64,000 bases of DNA, taken from NCBI RefSeq assembly GCF_000270245.1, contig NC_015635.1, positions 806,001-870,000 of the forward strand, given 5' to 3'. Of this stretch, positions 50,378 to 59,121 are shown piece after piece. Position 1 is the stretch's first letter, and every line of letters begins with the position of its first letter. Source of the stretch: Microlunatus phosphovorus NM-1 (GTDB taxonomy: Bacteria > Actinomycetota > Actinomycetes > Propionibacteriales > Propionibacteriaceae). The notes beneath the pieces are model-generated. The model was not told where the DNA came from and did not search any database. It worked only from the letters and a program-made list of their open reading frames with translations. A program made the position numbers and the translations under genes.

Positions 50378-52852
50378 TCAGAGGGTGATCGTGCCGCGAA
50401 TGTCGCCGAGACCACGGGCGACTAACAGACGCCCGGTTCGGGGGAGGTGGGTCCACGTGCCGGTCTCGGCATCCCAGCGGCGCCACAGCCGGGAGTCGCC
50501 GATAACCGTCACCTGGGCGGTGTCGCCAGGTCTGACCACCGCGGCAGCCCAGCCGACCAGCCGGACCGGCTGGGCGGGGTCGGCCGGGTCGAAGTAGAGC
50601 TGGACGAGCTCGCGGCTGGTCCGTCCTCCGACGTTGGTGACTGCCACCTCGACGGCCGCCGGGTCCGTGCCGTCGAGCAGCACCGGCTGGTCATAACGCC
50701 AGCTGGTGTAGCCCAGTCCGTGGCCGAACCAGAAGGCGGGCGCGGGAGCCGTGCCGGCGAAGTGCCCGCGGTAGCCCACGAAGGTCCCTTCCCGGTAGAC
50801 CACGTCTCCGTCGGTCGGGGTCACCGACCATGCCGGGGCGGCGCCGTCGGCGCTCGGGAAGCTGGTCACGAGCCGCCCGGACGGCTCGATCGTGCCGAGC
50901 AATGCCGCCGCTACCGCATGGCCTGCCTCCTGGCCGGGCAGCCCGGCCCAGAGCACGGCGTCGACGGCGTCGAGCCAGGGCATCAACACCGGAGTCGCGG
51001 CGTTCACGACTACCACTGTCTGAGGTGCTGCCGCCGCGACGGCGTACACCAGACGGTCCTGCTCACCCGGCAACGCCAGCGTGGTCTTGTCGACGGCCTC
51101 GGTCTCCTGCTCGTCGGTGAGCCCGACGACCACCACTGCCACGTCGGCCGCCGAGGCCGCCTCGACTGCCTCGGCGATCACCTCGTCGGCGGGCCGGGGA
51201 GCCGATCGCGCGATCAGGCCGAACAACGAGGGCGGACGACCCGAGTCGCCGACCGGGGGCAACAAGACTGTGGCTTCGACCAGGGCATGGTCGAGAACCT
51301 GTACGGTCACGGTCGCCCGAGGCGGATCCAGGAACTCCTCACCCATCATGCCGCTGTGGGTCGAGAGGGCAGTCTCCCAAGTCGGCTGGTCATCGACCGA
51401 CAGGCTCCAGTCGCCGACCCCGACCACCCCGAGCTGCACCGGACCGCCCTGGTCGAGCCGAGCCCGGATGACGACCGAGGCGACGGTCTCGGTGAACTCG
51501 TCCTCCAGTCCGATCATCGTGGTCGCCGTGATGCTGGCCCGCTGCTCGATGGTGGTGCCGTCGGCCCGCAGCAGTGCGAAGCCCACGCCCGGTTCCCCGG
51601 TGGTGGGGTCGCGAACGAACGACGGCCGAGCGGGTACGGCCTCGGCGCGGATCTCCACCCCGTCGACCAAGGTCACGGCGGAGCCGAGAGCGGTGGTCAG
51701 CCCTTCGCCGATGCTCACCTGCTGGGGAGGCACGACCTGCGCCGACCCACCACCCACACAGGTCGTCTCGACCGCATGCCGGCCGATCACGGCGACTTGT
51801 TGATCGCCGGAGAGCGGCAGCACCGCGTCACGATTGGTCAGCACCGTCATGCCTGCGGCCGCCAGGCTGACCAGGAAGCTCGACAGCTCTGCTGCGTTCG
51901 CCGGCTCCTCGGTCCGCTGCTGTGTCGGTCTGCTCTGCGGTGTCGGTCCACCCTGCGGAGCGGGCCTACCCTGCAGGGCACCGACACGTTCGGCCAGCAG
52001 CAACAGCCGGCCGACATGGTCGTCCAGGGTGTCCTCGGTCACCGCACCTGACCGGACCGCGTCGACCAGCCCGGCCGCCCAGGGACTCCCGACCTCCGGC
52101 ATCACGAGATCCAGTCCGCCGTTGGCGGTCGCCTCGACCGACTGGGCAGCCAGCAGCTCGGAGATGACCAGACCTCGATAGCCCCATTCGCCTTTGAGGA
52201 TCTGGTTGTTGACCAGATCGTGCTCCGTGCAGGCGACCCCGTTGACCCGGTTGTAGGCCGACAACATCGCCCATGGGTCCGACTCCGCCACCGCGATCTC
52301 GAACGGCAGCAGGTACAGCTCACGCAGGGTCGGCTCGTCGATCACGCTGTTCATCGACTCGCGCTCGGTCTCGGACTCGTTGCCCACCAGGTGCTTCACG
52401 CAGGCGCCCACCCCATGGTCCTGGAGACCGCGTACCACCGCGGCGGTCAGCTTGCCGGTCAGCAGCGGATCCTCGGCGAACCCCTCGAACAGCCGGCCGC
52501 CCAGGGCGGACCGGTGCAGGTTCGCCGTCGGACCCAGCACCAGCTGAACCCCGCGGAGCCTCGCCTCGTCCGCCAGCAGGCGGCCCAGCTGGTACGCCGA
52601 GTCCTCGTCCCAACTCGACGACAACGAGGTCGCGCCTGGGAACAGCGTCACGAGTGGACCGCCGTGGAACTTCGCGCCGCGGACCCCGGTCATGCCGTCC
52701 GACATCCTGATCTCGCCCACCCCGACGTCGGCCGCGTCGCCAAAGGTGAACCACGAGGTGCCGGTCAACAACCGCACCTTCGTCGTGAGGTCTAGCTCGG
52801 CCAGCAGCTGGCCGCCGGATAGCCCGCCCGCCAAAGTGTCCTCGCTTGTCAC
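50378..52852 (-). CDS. GH3 beta-glucosidase-like enzyme with altered nucleophile position
   Basis: 824 residues from GTG 52852 (AGGGG at 7 bp). Domain order: GH3 N-terminal barrel (1-~285, with CVKHLVGNESETER and LSAYNRVNG), C-terminal GH3 sandwich (~310-620) carrying a PA14-like insertion (~400-530), and an Fn3-like end. No signal peptide, so intracellular. Where GH3 enzymes have the nucleophile in a (V/M)SDW motif, this reads GYRGLVISELLAAQS, Glu232 instead of Asp. The Lys153-His154 and Arg residues are kept. Substrate unknown; the enzyme may be inactive or have unusual specificity. Confidence 0.87.
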   Translation of the reverse strand: MTSEDTLAGGLSGGQLLAELDLTTKVRLLTGTSWFTFGDAADVGVGEIRMSDGMTGVRGAKFHGGPLVTLFPGATSLSSSWDEDSAYQLGRLLADEARLRGVQLVLGPTANLHRSALGGRLFEGFAEDPLLTGKLTAAVVRGLQDHGVGACVKHLVGNESETERESMNSVIDEPTLRELYLLPFEIAVAESDPWAMLSAYNRVNGVACTEHDLVNNQILKGEWGYRGLVISELLAAQSVEATANGGLDLVMPEVGSPWAAGLVDAVRSGAVTEDTLDDHVGRLLLLAERVGALQGRPAPQGGPTPQSRPTQQRTEEPANAAELSSFLVSLAAAGMTVLTNRDAVLPLSGDQQVAVIGRHAVETTCVGGGSAQVVPPQQVSIGEGLTTALGSAVTLVDGVEIRAEAVPARPSFVRDPTTGEPGVGFALLRADGTTIEQRASITATTMIGLEDEFTETVASVVIRARLDQGGPVQLGVVGVGDWSLSVDDQPTWETALSTHSGMMGEEFLDPPRATVTVQVLDHALVEATVLLPPVGDSGRPPSLFGLIARSAPRPADEVIAEAVEAASAADVAVVVVGLTDEQETEAVDKTTLALPGEQDRLVYAVAAAAPQTVVVVNAATPVLMPWLDAVDAVLWAGLPGQEAGHAVAAALLGTIEPSGRLVTSFPSADGAAPAWSVTPTDGDVVYREGTFVGYRGHFAGTAPAPAFWFGHGLGYTSWRYDQPVLLDGTDPAAVEVAVTNVGGRTSRELVQLYFDPADPAQPVRLVGWAAAVVRPGDTAQVTVIGDSRLWRRWDAETGTWTHLPRTGRLLVARGLGDIRGTITL

Positions 52853-53175
52853 AGCCAGCCCCTTTCGGCCGTCGGCACGTACCCCGTCCCAGACCTTGCC
52901 AAGGGTAGACACCATCGGTCCATGGCGTCCTCGGCTGGCCTGCGCGCATCGGCGGCAGATCCGCCTCGGCGGCCTCCAGCGGGCTACGGATCCTGGTTGG
53001 GGCCTGCCCGCTGAGGCAGGCAGGCATCGCGGGGTGGGGCAGCGGCTACAAGCTGCAGGATTATCCCCGTACTCGGGGATGAGCCAGCAGTTAGTGGATG
53101 CGACAGGTCATTCCTAGAACACCGAGCGGTTCCCCCGAGGGTGTAGCACCACGGCGACTGCGTTGGGCCGGGGGA
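52853..53175. other. Intergenic region upstream of GH3
   Basis: 323 bp without a supported gene. It holds a hairpin GCCTGCC-CGCTGA-GGCAGGC (53002-53021), possibly terminating the B3/4 operon that reads toward it, and the GH3 promoter. Confidence 0.5.
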
Positions 53176-53949
53176 TCAGTCGCGGGGGTTGGCCAGCAGC
53201 CGTCGGACCACAGCGACTTCCGGGCCGAGCTGTTTCAGGTGGTCGACCAGTTCGTCGGCGGCGATGGTCAGCTGTTCGTCGGTCATCGGGTCGAGAACGT
53301 CGAGGATGAAAAGCGCAGACGTCGTCTCGTCGGTCAGCTGGGTACGTCGGGCCTGACGCCAGTTCCAGCGACGGCAGGTCACACCGGCGTTGTCGCACCA
53401 GACGACCTCGCCGGGCAGCGGGTGCTCGATGACCGGCTCTCCCTCGGTTGCGGTGTCGAACGACTCCTGACCGGTGGCGCGGACGAGCTTGGGCGGACCC
53501 TGATAGCGGCTCAGATCCTCCCCGCCGAGGGGGAGTTGGTGCAGCATGGAGATCGCGTTGTAGAGATCGGTGAGCCGATTGACCCGGGGCAGACCCGGGC
53601 CGACTGCCCGGCGGGTCAACGCCTCGACGCTGTTGCGAGTCCGCTGAGGTTTCGCGCCGAAGGCCCGGTACGCATCCCGCCAGGCAGCGATGTGTGGCAG
53701 CTGATCGACGGGCGTGCTGGCTGTCGCGTATCGTGCCGCCGACTCGGCGGCCTGGAGCAGTTGCTCGCTCGACTCGTCGCTGGGTCCGGGTGTGATGCCG
53801 TCGACGGCCAGCAGCAGCGCCCGGTAGTCGGGTCGCAGTTCGAACACGGCCTCATCGACCGAGGCGTCGGCTAAGAACGCTTGCAGGCCGGAAGAATCAG
53901 ATCCGGAGAGATCAGACACGGGGAGATCAGGCCCGGGGAGGTCAGGCAT
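53176..53949 (-). CDS. B3/B4 (PheT-like tRNA-binding) domain protein
   Basis: 257 residues. RPDYRALLLAVDGITPGPSD, then AYRAFGAKPQRTRNSVEALT and LPRVNRLTDLYNAISMLHQL match the COG3382 B3/4 domain, as found in the beta subunit of phenylalanyl-tRNA synthetase and in stand-alone proteins that may edit or sense aminoacyl groups. The N-terminal 20 residues are low-complexity (LPGPDLPVSDLSGSD). Overlaps the XRE-cupin regulator gene by 8 bp; operon with it and the EamA exporter. Confidence 0.85.
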   Translation of the reverse strand: MPDLPGPDLPVSDLSGSDSSGLQAFLADASVDEAVFELRPDYRALLLAVDGITPGPSDESSEQLLQAAESAARYATASTPVDQLPHIAAWRDAYRAFGAKPQRTRNSVEALTRRAVGPGLPRVNRLTDLYNAISMLHQLPLGGEDLSRYQGPPKLVRATGQESFDTATEGEPVIEHPLPGEVVWCDNAGVTCRRWNWRQARRTQLTDETTSALFILDVLDPMTDEQLTIAADELVDHLKQLGPEVAVVRRLLANPRD

Positions 53950-54571
53950 GGTCGGTCCTTCCCGAGCCCACGCCGGGCTCGAAGACGGTCAGCATGAACC
54001 GGGCTGGCCGAGTGGTCTGGTTGCGGTAGGAGTGCGGCTGATCGCCGTCGAAGGTCAGGGCGTCGCCGATCTCGAGGGTCACCGGCTGCGTGCCCATCTC
54101 GACGAGGATGGTGCCGTCGAGCACCTGAAGGAGCTCCTTGGTGCCCGCAGTATGCGGCTCGGAGTCGTGACGATCGCCGGGGGCGAGCGTCCAGTCCCAC
54201 AACTCGACGACATCGGGCGGCTTGGTGCCCGCGACCAGTACGCCACGGCCGCCGCCCTCGCTGCTCCACAGCAGCGCGCCCTGGCCTGACCGAGTGACGG
54301 TGATCGCGGGAGACTCTGGTGGGGCGACGAGGGACGGAAGGCCGATCCCGAGGGCGTCGCTGATCCGCAGCAGGATCGCGATACTCGGGTTCGCGATGCC
54401 CTGCTCGACGTTGATGATCATGCGCCGACTGACCCCGGTCGCCTCGGCCAGCCGGTCCAGCGTCCAACGCCGGGTCTGTCGCTCGTGCTTGACCCGGGCG
54501 CCGATCGCCGAGGACAGCGATGCTGCTTCCTGGTCCATGGTCGGTGCAGCATAATGCGCCGGCTGTTGCAT
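53942..54571 (-). CDS. XRE-family regulator with cupin domain
   Basis: 209 residues from ATG 54571 (ATG 54538 is an alternative giving 198). HTH: RRWTLDRLAEATGVSRRMII, NVEQGIANPS; then a C-terminal cupin (DRHDSEPHTAGTKELLQVLD, VTLEIGDALTFDGDQPHSYR) that binds a small ligand. Such regulators (SutR/PuuR-like) often control amino-acid transport or catabolism; here it lies between an EamA exporter and a B3/4 protein in one operon and probably regulates that operon. Confidence 0.87.
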   Translation of the reverse strand: MQQPAHYAAPTMDQEAASLSSAIGARVKHERQTRRWTLDRLAEATGVSRRMIINVEQGIANPSIAILLRISDALGIGLPSLVAPPESPAITVTRSGQGALLWSSEGGGRGVLVAGTKPPDVVELWDWTLAPGDRHDSEPHTAGTKELLQVLDGTILVEMGTQPVTLEIGDALTFDGDQPHSYRNQTTRPARFMLTVFEPGVGSGRTDHA

Positions 54572-54588
54572 TGTCGTACGCGTCCCCG

Positions 54589-55452
54589 TCAGGTCGGAAG
54601 CAGCTCGGGCCGGCGACTGCGCTGCTGGGCAGCGGCACCTGCCACGATGACCAGGGCGATCCCGACCAGCTGAGTCAGGGTGGGCTGTTGATGGAGGACG
54701 ACGAGTCCGATCAGGAGCGCGATAGCTGGCTCGATAGCCATCAGCGTGCCGAAGGCGGCGGTGGTCATCCGCTTCAAGGCGGTCATCTCGAGCGCGAAGG
54801 TGAGCAGCGGATGCAGCAGTCCTAAGCCGAGACCAGCCAGCAGGATCATCGGGGTGAGATGGCCGGTCGCCTGAGGTACGCCGACGATCGCGGTGCTGAT
54901 GGCGGCGATCGGCAGGGTGATGCTCAGCCCGGTGATGCCGGTGAAGCGGTCGCCGACATGCTGGGTGAGCACGATGTAGCAGCCCCAGCAGGCGCCGGCC
55001 AAGGCGGCGAAACCCAGGCCGACCAGGTTGATCGCTCCTTGCCAGGGTTCGGTGAGCAGGACGACGCCAAGCAGGGCCAAGCCGGGCCAGGCGAGCGCAC
55101 GTCGGCTGTGGCTGCGGACTGCGACGACCGTCAACGGGCCCAGGAACTCGACCGCGACAGCCGTACCGAGCGGAATGTGCTCCAAGGCGGCCAGAAACGC
55201 GAGCGACATCAGTCCGGTGGTCACCCCGAGCCCGACCAGAGCCGGTACGTGCTGTCGATGGATCGACCGCAGCGGGGGGCGCGCGATGAGCAAGAGGAGG
55301 AGGGCGCCAGCAGTGGTGCGGAGCCAGGCGGCACCACCGGCGCCGATGGAGTCGATCAGTGAGACTGCGAGCGCCGAACTCAGCTGGATGGAGAATATTG
55401 CTGCTATCGCCAGCGACCAGGGCGGCAAGATGTCGCCGGGTGGCTTGGTCAC
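54589..55452 (-). CDS. EamA exporter (RhtA-like)
   Basis: About 287 residues from GTG 55452; an upstream ATG (55539) lies inside the candidate operator, so it is less likely. Ten helices, second EamA repeat with ALAGACWGCYIVLTQHVGDR and AFGTLMAIEPAIALLIGLVV, typical of threonine/homoserine exporter RhtA. Operon with the XRE-cupin and B3/4 genes suggests amino acid export or sensing. Confidence 0.85.
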   Translation of the reverse strand: MTKPPGDILPPWSLAIAAIFSIQLSSALAVSLIDSIGAGGAAWLRTTAGALLLLLIARPPLRSIHRQHVPALVGLGVTTGLMSLAFLAALEHIPLGTAVAVEFLGPLTVVAVRSHSRRALAWPGLALLGVVLLTEPWQGAINLVGLGFAALAGACWGCYIVLTQHVGDRFTGITGLSITLPIAAISTAIVGVPQATGHLTPMILLAGLGLGLLHPLLTFALEMTALKRMTTAAFGTLMAIEPAIALLIGLVVLHQQPTLTQLVGIALVIVAGAAAQQRSRRPELLPT

Positions 55453-55523
55453 GGTCGATCGCCTGGCTGCCGATCGAGCGAGCCCGCAAGGAGTGATGCT
55501 CGAAGCTCTGACCCAGTCATGAG

Positions 55524-55539
55524 ATGCATGATAATGCAT
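55524..55539. promoter_or_regulatory. Candidate XRE operator upstream of the EamA operon
   Basis: ATGCAT-GATA-ATGCAT: two ATGCAT palindromes 10 bp apart, one helical turn. It is 72 bp before the GTG start of the exporter. Similar TGC/GCA elements flank the regulator start near 54550-54575. Confidence 0.5.
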
Positions 55540-55549
55540 TAGAAGTGCA

Positions 55550-55633
55550 CTATTGGACGCTTAGGTCAACCCACTCCAGGATGTGCCTGATGTCCTCTCG
55601 GGCCTCAGGCGCGGGTGCGAGCCGGTAGCTCAC
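55550..55633 (-). pseudogene. Truncated ParE/RelE-type toxin (27 codons)
   Basis: VSYRLAPAPEAREDIRHILE then WVDLSVQ and stop: the N-terminus of a ParE/RelE toxin (family ~95 residues). GTG 55633 overlaps the stop of the antitoxin-like frame (GTGA), normal for such pairs, but the toxin ends after the first helix, next to the EamA operator. A remnant. Confidence 0.65.
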
Positions 55634-55854
55634 GCAACCTGCCGCGCCCGTTCGGTAGCCTCATGACCGATCCTGCGGATGTGCTCGCGCGGTTCGTTCA
55701 ACGGAATTCGGCTGCCCTTGCCTTCATCGATGCTGTTCTCAGTGGGAGCGACTGCAGCACGGAGCACTTCGAGCTTGGTCGCCTCCTCGACATCGTCCTC
55801 GCCGATGCTCACCAAGCGCTCGTGTGCGAGGACGGCGCGATCGTCGGGGCTCAC
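55630..55854 (-). CDS. Possible antitoxin of the truncated ParE
   Basis: 74 residues from GTG 55854 (start uncertain; the frame is open to 55962). The C-terminal half (KLEVLRAAVAPTENSIDEGK, then GSRIPLNEPREHIRRIGHEA) resembles ParD-type antitoxin tails. A frame on the opposite strand also exists; the GTGA overlap with the toxin start favours this one. Low-complexity in families; medium-low confidence. Confidence 0.45.
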   Translation of the reverse strand: MSPDDRAVLAHERLVSIGEDDVEEATKLEVLRAAVAPTENSIDEGKGSRIPLNEPREHIRRIGHEATERARQVA

Positions 55855-56037
55855 CCGCGATCGCTCTCCAGAATCTCTGCGACGGTTGGTGTCATTGGGG
55901 TTCAGATTACGAGGCACTTGGACTCGTAGGACTGACTCGGGCCAGTGCTCGGGCGGCCGCAATTTCCATCCGTGGATGAAGATTGCTGTCGCGATTTGGC
56001 CGGAAGCTGACGTGCAGGTCGCGCTCTTGCAATCGGG

Positions 56038-57204
56038 CTACCGCGGTGCGGGTCGATCGGCGGGCAGCCAGCCGGGCAGCAGGCTGAGACCGGTGATGAC
56101 CACGGCGACCGTGACGCTGGCGATGATCAGGGGAGCTGCGCCGAAGGTGGTGAGGATGAGGCCGCCGACGGCTGAGCCGAGGGTGATGCCAACGTTGAAG
56201 CTGGTGTTGCTCATCGGTGCTGCGGCGGCGGGCAGCTCTGGGCTGGCGCGGATGGCGAGCACCTGACCGAGGACCGGGAAGGCTCCCAGTGCGAGGCCCC
56301 AGACGATCACTGCGACGACGGTGATGGTCACACTGGTGCGGCCCAGCAAGAGTCCGGCGATGGCGGCTGCGACCACTGCCATGGTGGCGATGGTCAGGAG
56401 GAGTGGCCGCCGGTCGGTGAATGGTGTCACTACCAGCAGACCGACCACCCCGGCGACGCCGTACCCGAGGAGCACCAGGCTGATCCCGGACGGGGCGACG
56501 CCGGCTTGTTGCAGGATCGGATCGATATAGGTGTACGCGGCGAAGTGGGCGGCAGTGAGGATCAGGATGGTCAGACCTGCTCGCAGCAGAGGCGCCTGGC
56601 GTACGGCGGTGAGCACCGTTGCGGCAGAGAGCCGCTGGCCAACGTCGCGGAGGTCTTGGGGGACCAGCAGTTGGACGAGTGCGCCGGCGACGACGAAGCT
56701 GACTGCCAGGACAACAAAGGCCATCCGCCAGGTGGTGGCGGTGCCGAGTGCGGTCGCCAGCGGTACGCCGAGGGCCAGGGCCACCCCGTTGCCGATGGCG
56801 ACGGTGCTTGCCGCGCGCCCACGTCGTTCCATCGGGACGACCGCGAGGGCCAGCCGATAGACGCTGATGAAGATGACGGCGTGGGCGGCGCCGCCGATGA
56901 GCCGGGCGACGAAGGCGATCGCCAGGTTGGTGCTGGCGGCGAAGAGCCCGCTGCTGAGCACCATGACGCCGAGCAGCACGAGCAGCGTCGTACGAGCATT
57001 GAACCGGGCCGCGAGAGCGCTGAGCGGGATCGATCCCACGGCGACGACGAGGGCAAAGCCGCCGACCAATAGGCCGGCCGCTTGCTCGTCGACACCGAGT
57101 CCCACGGCGATCGGGGTGAGCAGTCCGATCGGCAAGATCTCGTACGTGATGGTGACGAAGACTGTCGCGGACAGCAGTCCGAGGATGCGGCGGGTCTGCC
57201 TCAC
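56038..57204 (-). CDS. MFS transporter (DHA1/AraJ-like exporter)
   Basis: 388 residues, 12 helices. Signature between helices 2 and 3: GSIPLSALAARFNARTTLLV; further GGAAHAVIFISVYRLALAVV and the C-half FNVGITLGSAVGGL. Sugar/drug efflux subgroup. GTG 57204 overlaps the arginase-family gene's stop (GTGA), so exporter and enzyme are translated together. Confidence 0.9.
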   Translation of the reverse strand: MRQTRRILGLLSATVFVTITYEILPIGLLTPIAVGLGVDEQAAGLLVGGFALVVAVGSIPLSALAARFNARTTLLVLLGVMVLSSGLFAASTNLAIAFVARLIGGAAHAVIFISVYRLALAVVPMERRGRAASTVAIGNGVALALGVPLATALGTATTWRMAFVVLAVSFVVAGALVQLLVPQDLRDVGQRLSAATVLTAVRQAPLLRAGLTILILTAAHFAAYTYIDPILQQAGVAPSGISLVLLGYGVAGVVGLLVVTPFTDRRPLLLTIATMAVVAAAIAGLLLGRTSVTITVVAVIVWGLALGAFPVLGQVLAIRASPELPAAAAPMSNTSFNVGITLGSAVGGLILTTFGAAPLIIASVTVAVVITGLSLLPGWLPADRPAPR

Positions 57205-58100
57205 AGAAGGGGGAAGTCGGCAAGCAGCTGTTGGAGCTGCATGACCTGACGCGGGGTGTACTCGGCGATGGTGAAGGCGACGACGTCAGTGACTGCGTCG
57301 ATATCGGCTACCACGCGGCGAGCTTCTGCCCTGGTCAGGCCGCCTTTGTCGTAGCCAAGGCCGAACCTGACCTCGTCGGCGTCGATCGTGTCGACGTCGA
57401 AGTGGATGGCGACCTTGCTGGCGCCGGTGGCGCGTATCCAATCGAGCAGCGCAGCGCTGCTGGTGCGCAGCGCATCGGGCCCGAAGACGGTCAGGCCCCA
57501 TTCGTCGGCAATCGCCGGCAGCGTCGGGTCGGTCCAGTCATGCATGCCGACCAGGGCGACCCGGTCGGAGGTGGTGGTGGCCGGCAACAGGTCGAGCAGC
57601 TCGGGATCGCCGTGGCCGGTGAGGGCCGAGACGACCATGGCGTGGTAGCCGGGGTATTCGCCTTCGCCGGTGCCCATGTCGGGGTGGGAGTCGATCCACA
57701 TGACCGCGATGTCGTCGCCGTACTTGTCGATCAGGTAGGAGAACGGCGCCATGCTGACCGAGCACTCACCGCCGAGCGTGGTGATGCGGGCCGGATCATG
57801 CTCGCCGATGATCTCCAGCGCAGCCCGAAGCTGCTCGAGCACGATCGTCTTCGCCTCGATGCCGTCGCGCTCCTCCAGACCGCGGTCGCCCATCTCGACC
57901 GGCACTACGGCGGTCGGGCCGTCGTGCTCGGGCAGCACGGCTTCGAGGACCTTCGCGCCGACCGCGTACCCGCGTCGTCCGACGTCGAATGGGAACTCGG
58001 TGGTGAACTGACGGACGCTGCTGCTGCCCGCGCCCTGCCACTGCGGCCAGATCAGCCGGAGATGGGTATCGGCGGGCTGCGGTACTGCTGTTGCACTCAC
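57201..58100 (-). CDS. Arginase-family (ureohydrolase-fold) enzyme
   Basis: 299 residues. Metal motifs: D137-x-H139-x-D141 in VMWIDSHPDMG, and D235-x-D237-x2-D240 in HFDVDTIDADE. The first motif, normally GGDHS, is GGECS (Glu112, Cys113), so the usual metal-binding His is Cys. Arginases/agmatinases/formiminoglutamases use two Mn ions; the substitution suggests one altered site or another substrate. AAGGAG precedes GTG 58100; the palindrome at 58197-58216 lies in the promoter. Co-translated with an MFS exporter. Confidence 0.83.
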   Translation of the reverse strand: MSATAVPQPADTHLRLIWPQWQGAGSSSVRQFTTEFPFDVGRRGYAVGAKVLEAVLPEHDGPTAVVPVEMGDRGLEERDGIEAKTIVLEQLRAALEIIGEHDPARITTLGGECSVSMAPFSYLIDKYGDDIAVMWIDSHPDMGTGEGEYPGYHAMVVSALTGHGDPELLDLLPATTTSDRVALVGMHDWTDPTLPAIADEWGLTVFGPDALRTSSAALLDWIRATGASKVAIHFDVDTIDADEVRFGLGYDKGGLTRAEARRVVADIDAVTDVVAFTIAEYTPRQVMQLQQLLADFPLL

Positions 58101-58196
58101 GGGGATGGCTCCTTGGTCTGTTCCTTGAGCTGAGTCGGGACGTTTGGGATGAACGAGTCGGGCACCGGCGGTGCCTACGTGTGGCGTATCAAAAAC

Positions 58197-58216
58197 TACC
58201 TATAAGTTGGTAGGTA
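58197..58216. promoter_or_regulatory. Inverted repeat upstream of the arginase-MFS operon
   Basis: TACCTA-TAAGTTGG-TAGGTA, perfect 6-bp arms, 97 bp before the operon start, in an A/T-rich stretch: likely operator over the promoter. The TetR gene just beyond (58304) reads toward it, so it is not the obvious regulator. Confidence 0.6.
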
Positions 58217-58303
58217 TTGCAAGGTGGACCCGATCACACGCGACTTCTGTCGAGCTATCGCCACCTGGGCTGAATAGCTCGACAAAGTTCGTGGGGTTCG
58301 GGG

Positions 58304-59005
58304 TCATTGCGAGGGTGAGGCCAGCTGCTGCTTCAGTTCGGCGACCCACGCTTCGAAGACGCCGGCCAGGTCGATCGTGTCGGGATCGTGGAGCCACTGG
58401 TTCTCCAGCCCTTCGATCATCGCGACCACGCGCAGCGCGATCGGTTCCGGCCGGGTCCGGGGGCTGATGTCGCCTGCTTCGATGCTGCGGCGTACGGCCT
58501 GTTTCACCAGCTCGCGCGTACGGGCGAAGTGCGCATGGGCGTGCTCGGTGCCGGGGTGATCGCCCCGGGCGGACTCGGCGGCGATCACGTGATGAAGCTG
58601 CACGAAGCTGTACCGACCGGTATTGATCCTGGCCGTGGCCACGAAGGCATCGAGCACCTCGAAGATTGACGGCTCGTCGCCCAACATGTCGTGCAGCCGG
58701 GCCCGGTCCTCGGCCTCGTGCGCTTGGAGTACGGCGGTGAACAGGTCGATCTTGGTCGGGAAATGGTGGATCAACCCAGCCATGGTCAGGCCGGCGGCCT
58801 TGGCGATCTCGTTGAACGACGTCCCGCGGAACCCACGCTCGGCGAACGCCTCCCACGCGACGTCCAGGATCCGGCGGCGCGCCGCCTCGCCGCGGGCGTA
58901 CCCCGTCTTCCGGCGCCGTGCTTGCCCGGTCGTTACTGCAGTCGTCGAGGTCGTCGCCGGTGTCGTGGATGCCGACGCTGTGGGTGGGCCGTCGCTGACA
59001 GTCAT
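58304..59005 (-). CDS. TetR-family regulator
   Basis: 233 residues from ATG 59005; four codons upstream is another ATG. HTH: ARRRILDVAWEAFAERGFRG, then TSFNEIAKAAGLTMAGLIHH, FPTKIDLF. The first ~30 residues are Ser/Thr/Ala-rich low complexity. The C-terminal ligand domain (LHHVIAAESARGDHPG) resembles AcrR-type. It diverges from the GH1 gene across 116 bp and probably regulates it. Confidence 0.92.
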   Translation of the reverse strand: MTVSDGPPTASASTTPATTSTTAVTTGQARRRKTGYARGEAARRRILDVAWEAFAERGFRGTSFNEIAKAAGLTMAGLIHHFPTKIDLFTAVLQAHEAEDRARLHDMLGDEPSIFEVLDAFVATARINTGRYSFVQLHHVIAAESARGDHPGTEHAHAHFARTRELVKQAVRRSIEAGDISPRTRPEPIALRVVAMIEGLENQWLHDPDTIDLAGVFEAWVAELKQQLASPSQ

Positions 59006-59121
59006 TGGACCTTCCATCGGAGCTGTGACTATAGTTCCGCCATCACGTGTGGCGCGTGAATTCGCAGTCTCAGGCCGCCGAGCGAGTCGACTCCCGTCTT
59101 GAATGACTACTTGGAGTCTTG

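Noticed and set aside
50447-52051. A 534-codon plus-strand frame
   Set aside because: Antisense to the GH3 gene; low-complexity Arg/Gly/His composition.
55663-55929. Plus-strand frame (88 codons) as a gene
   Set aside because: Plausible codons, but the opposite strand has the antitoxin-like frame joined to a ParE-type start by GTGA, which explains the region better.
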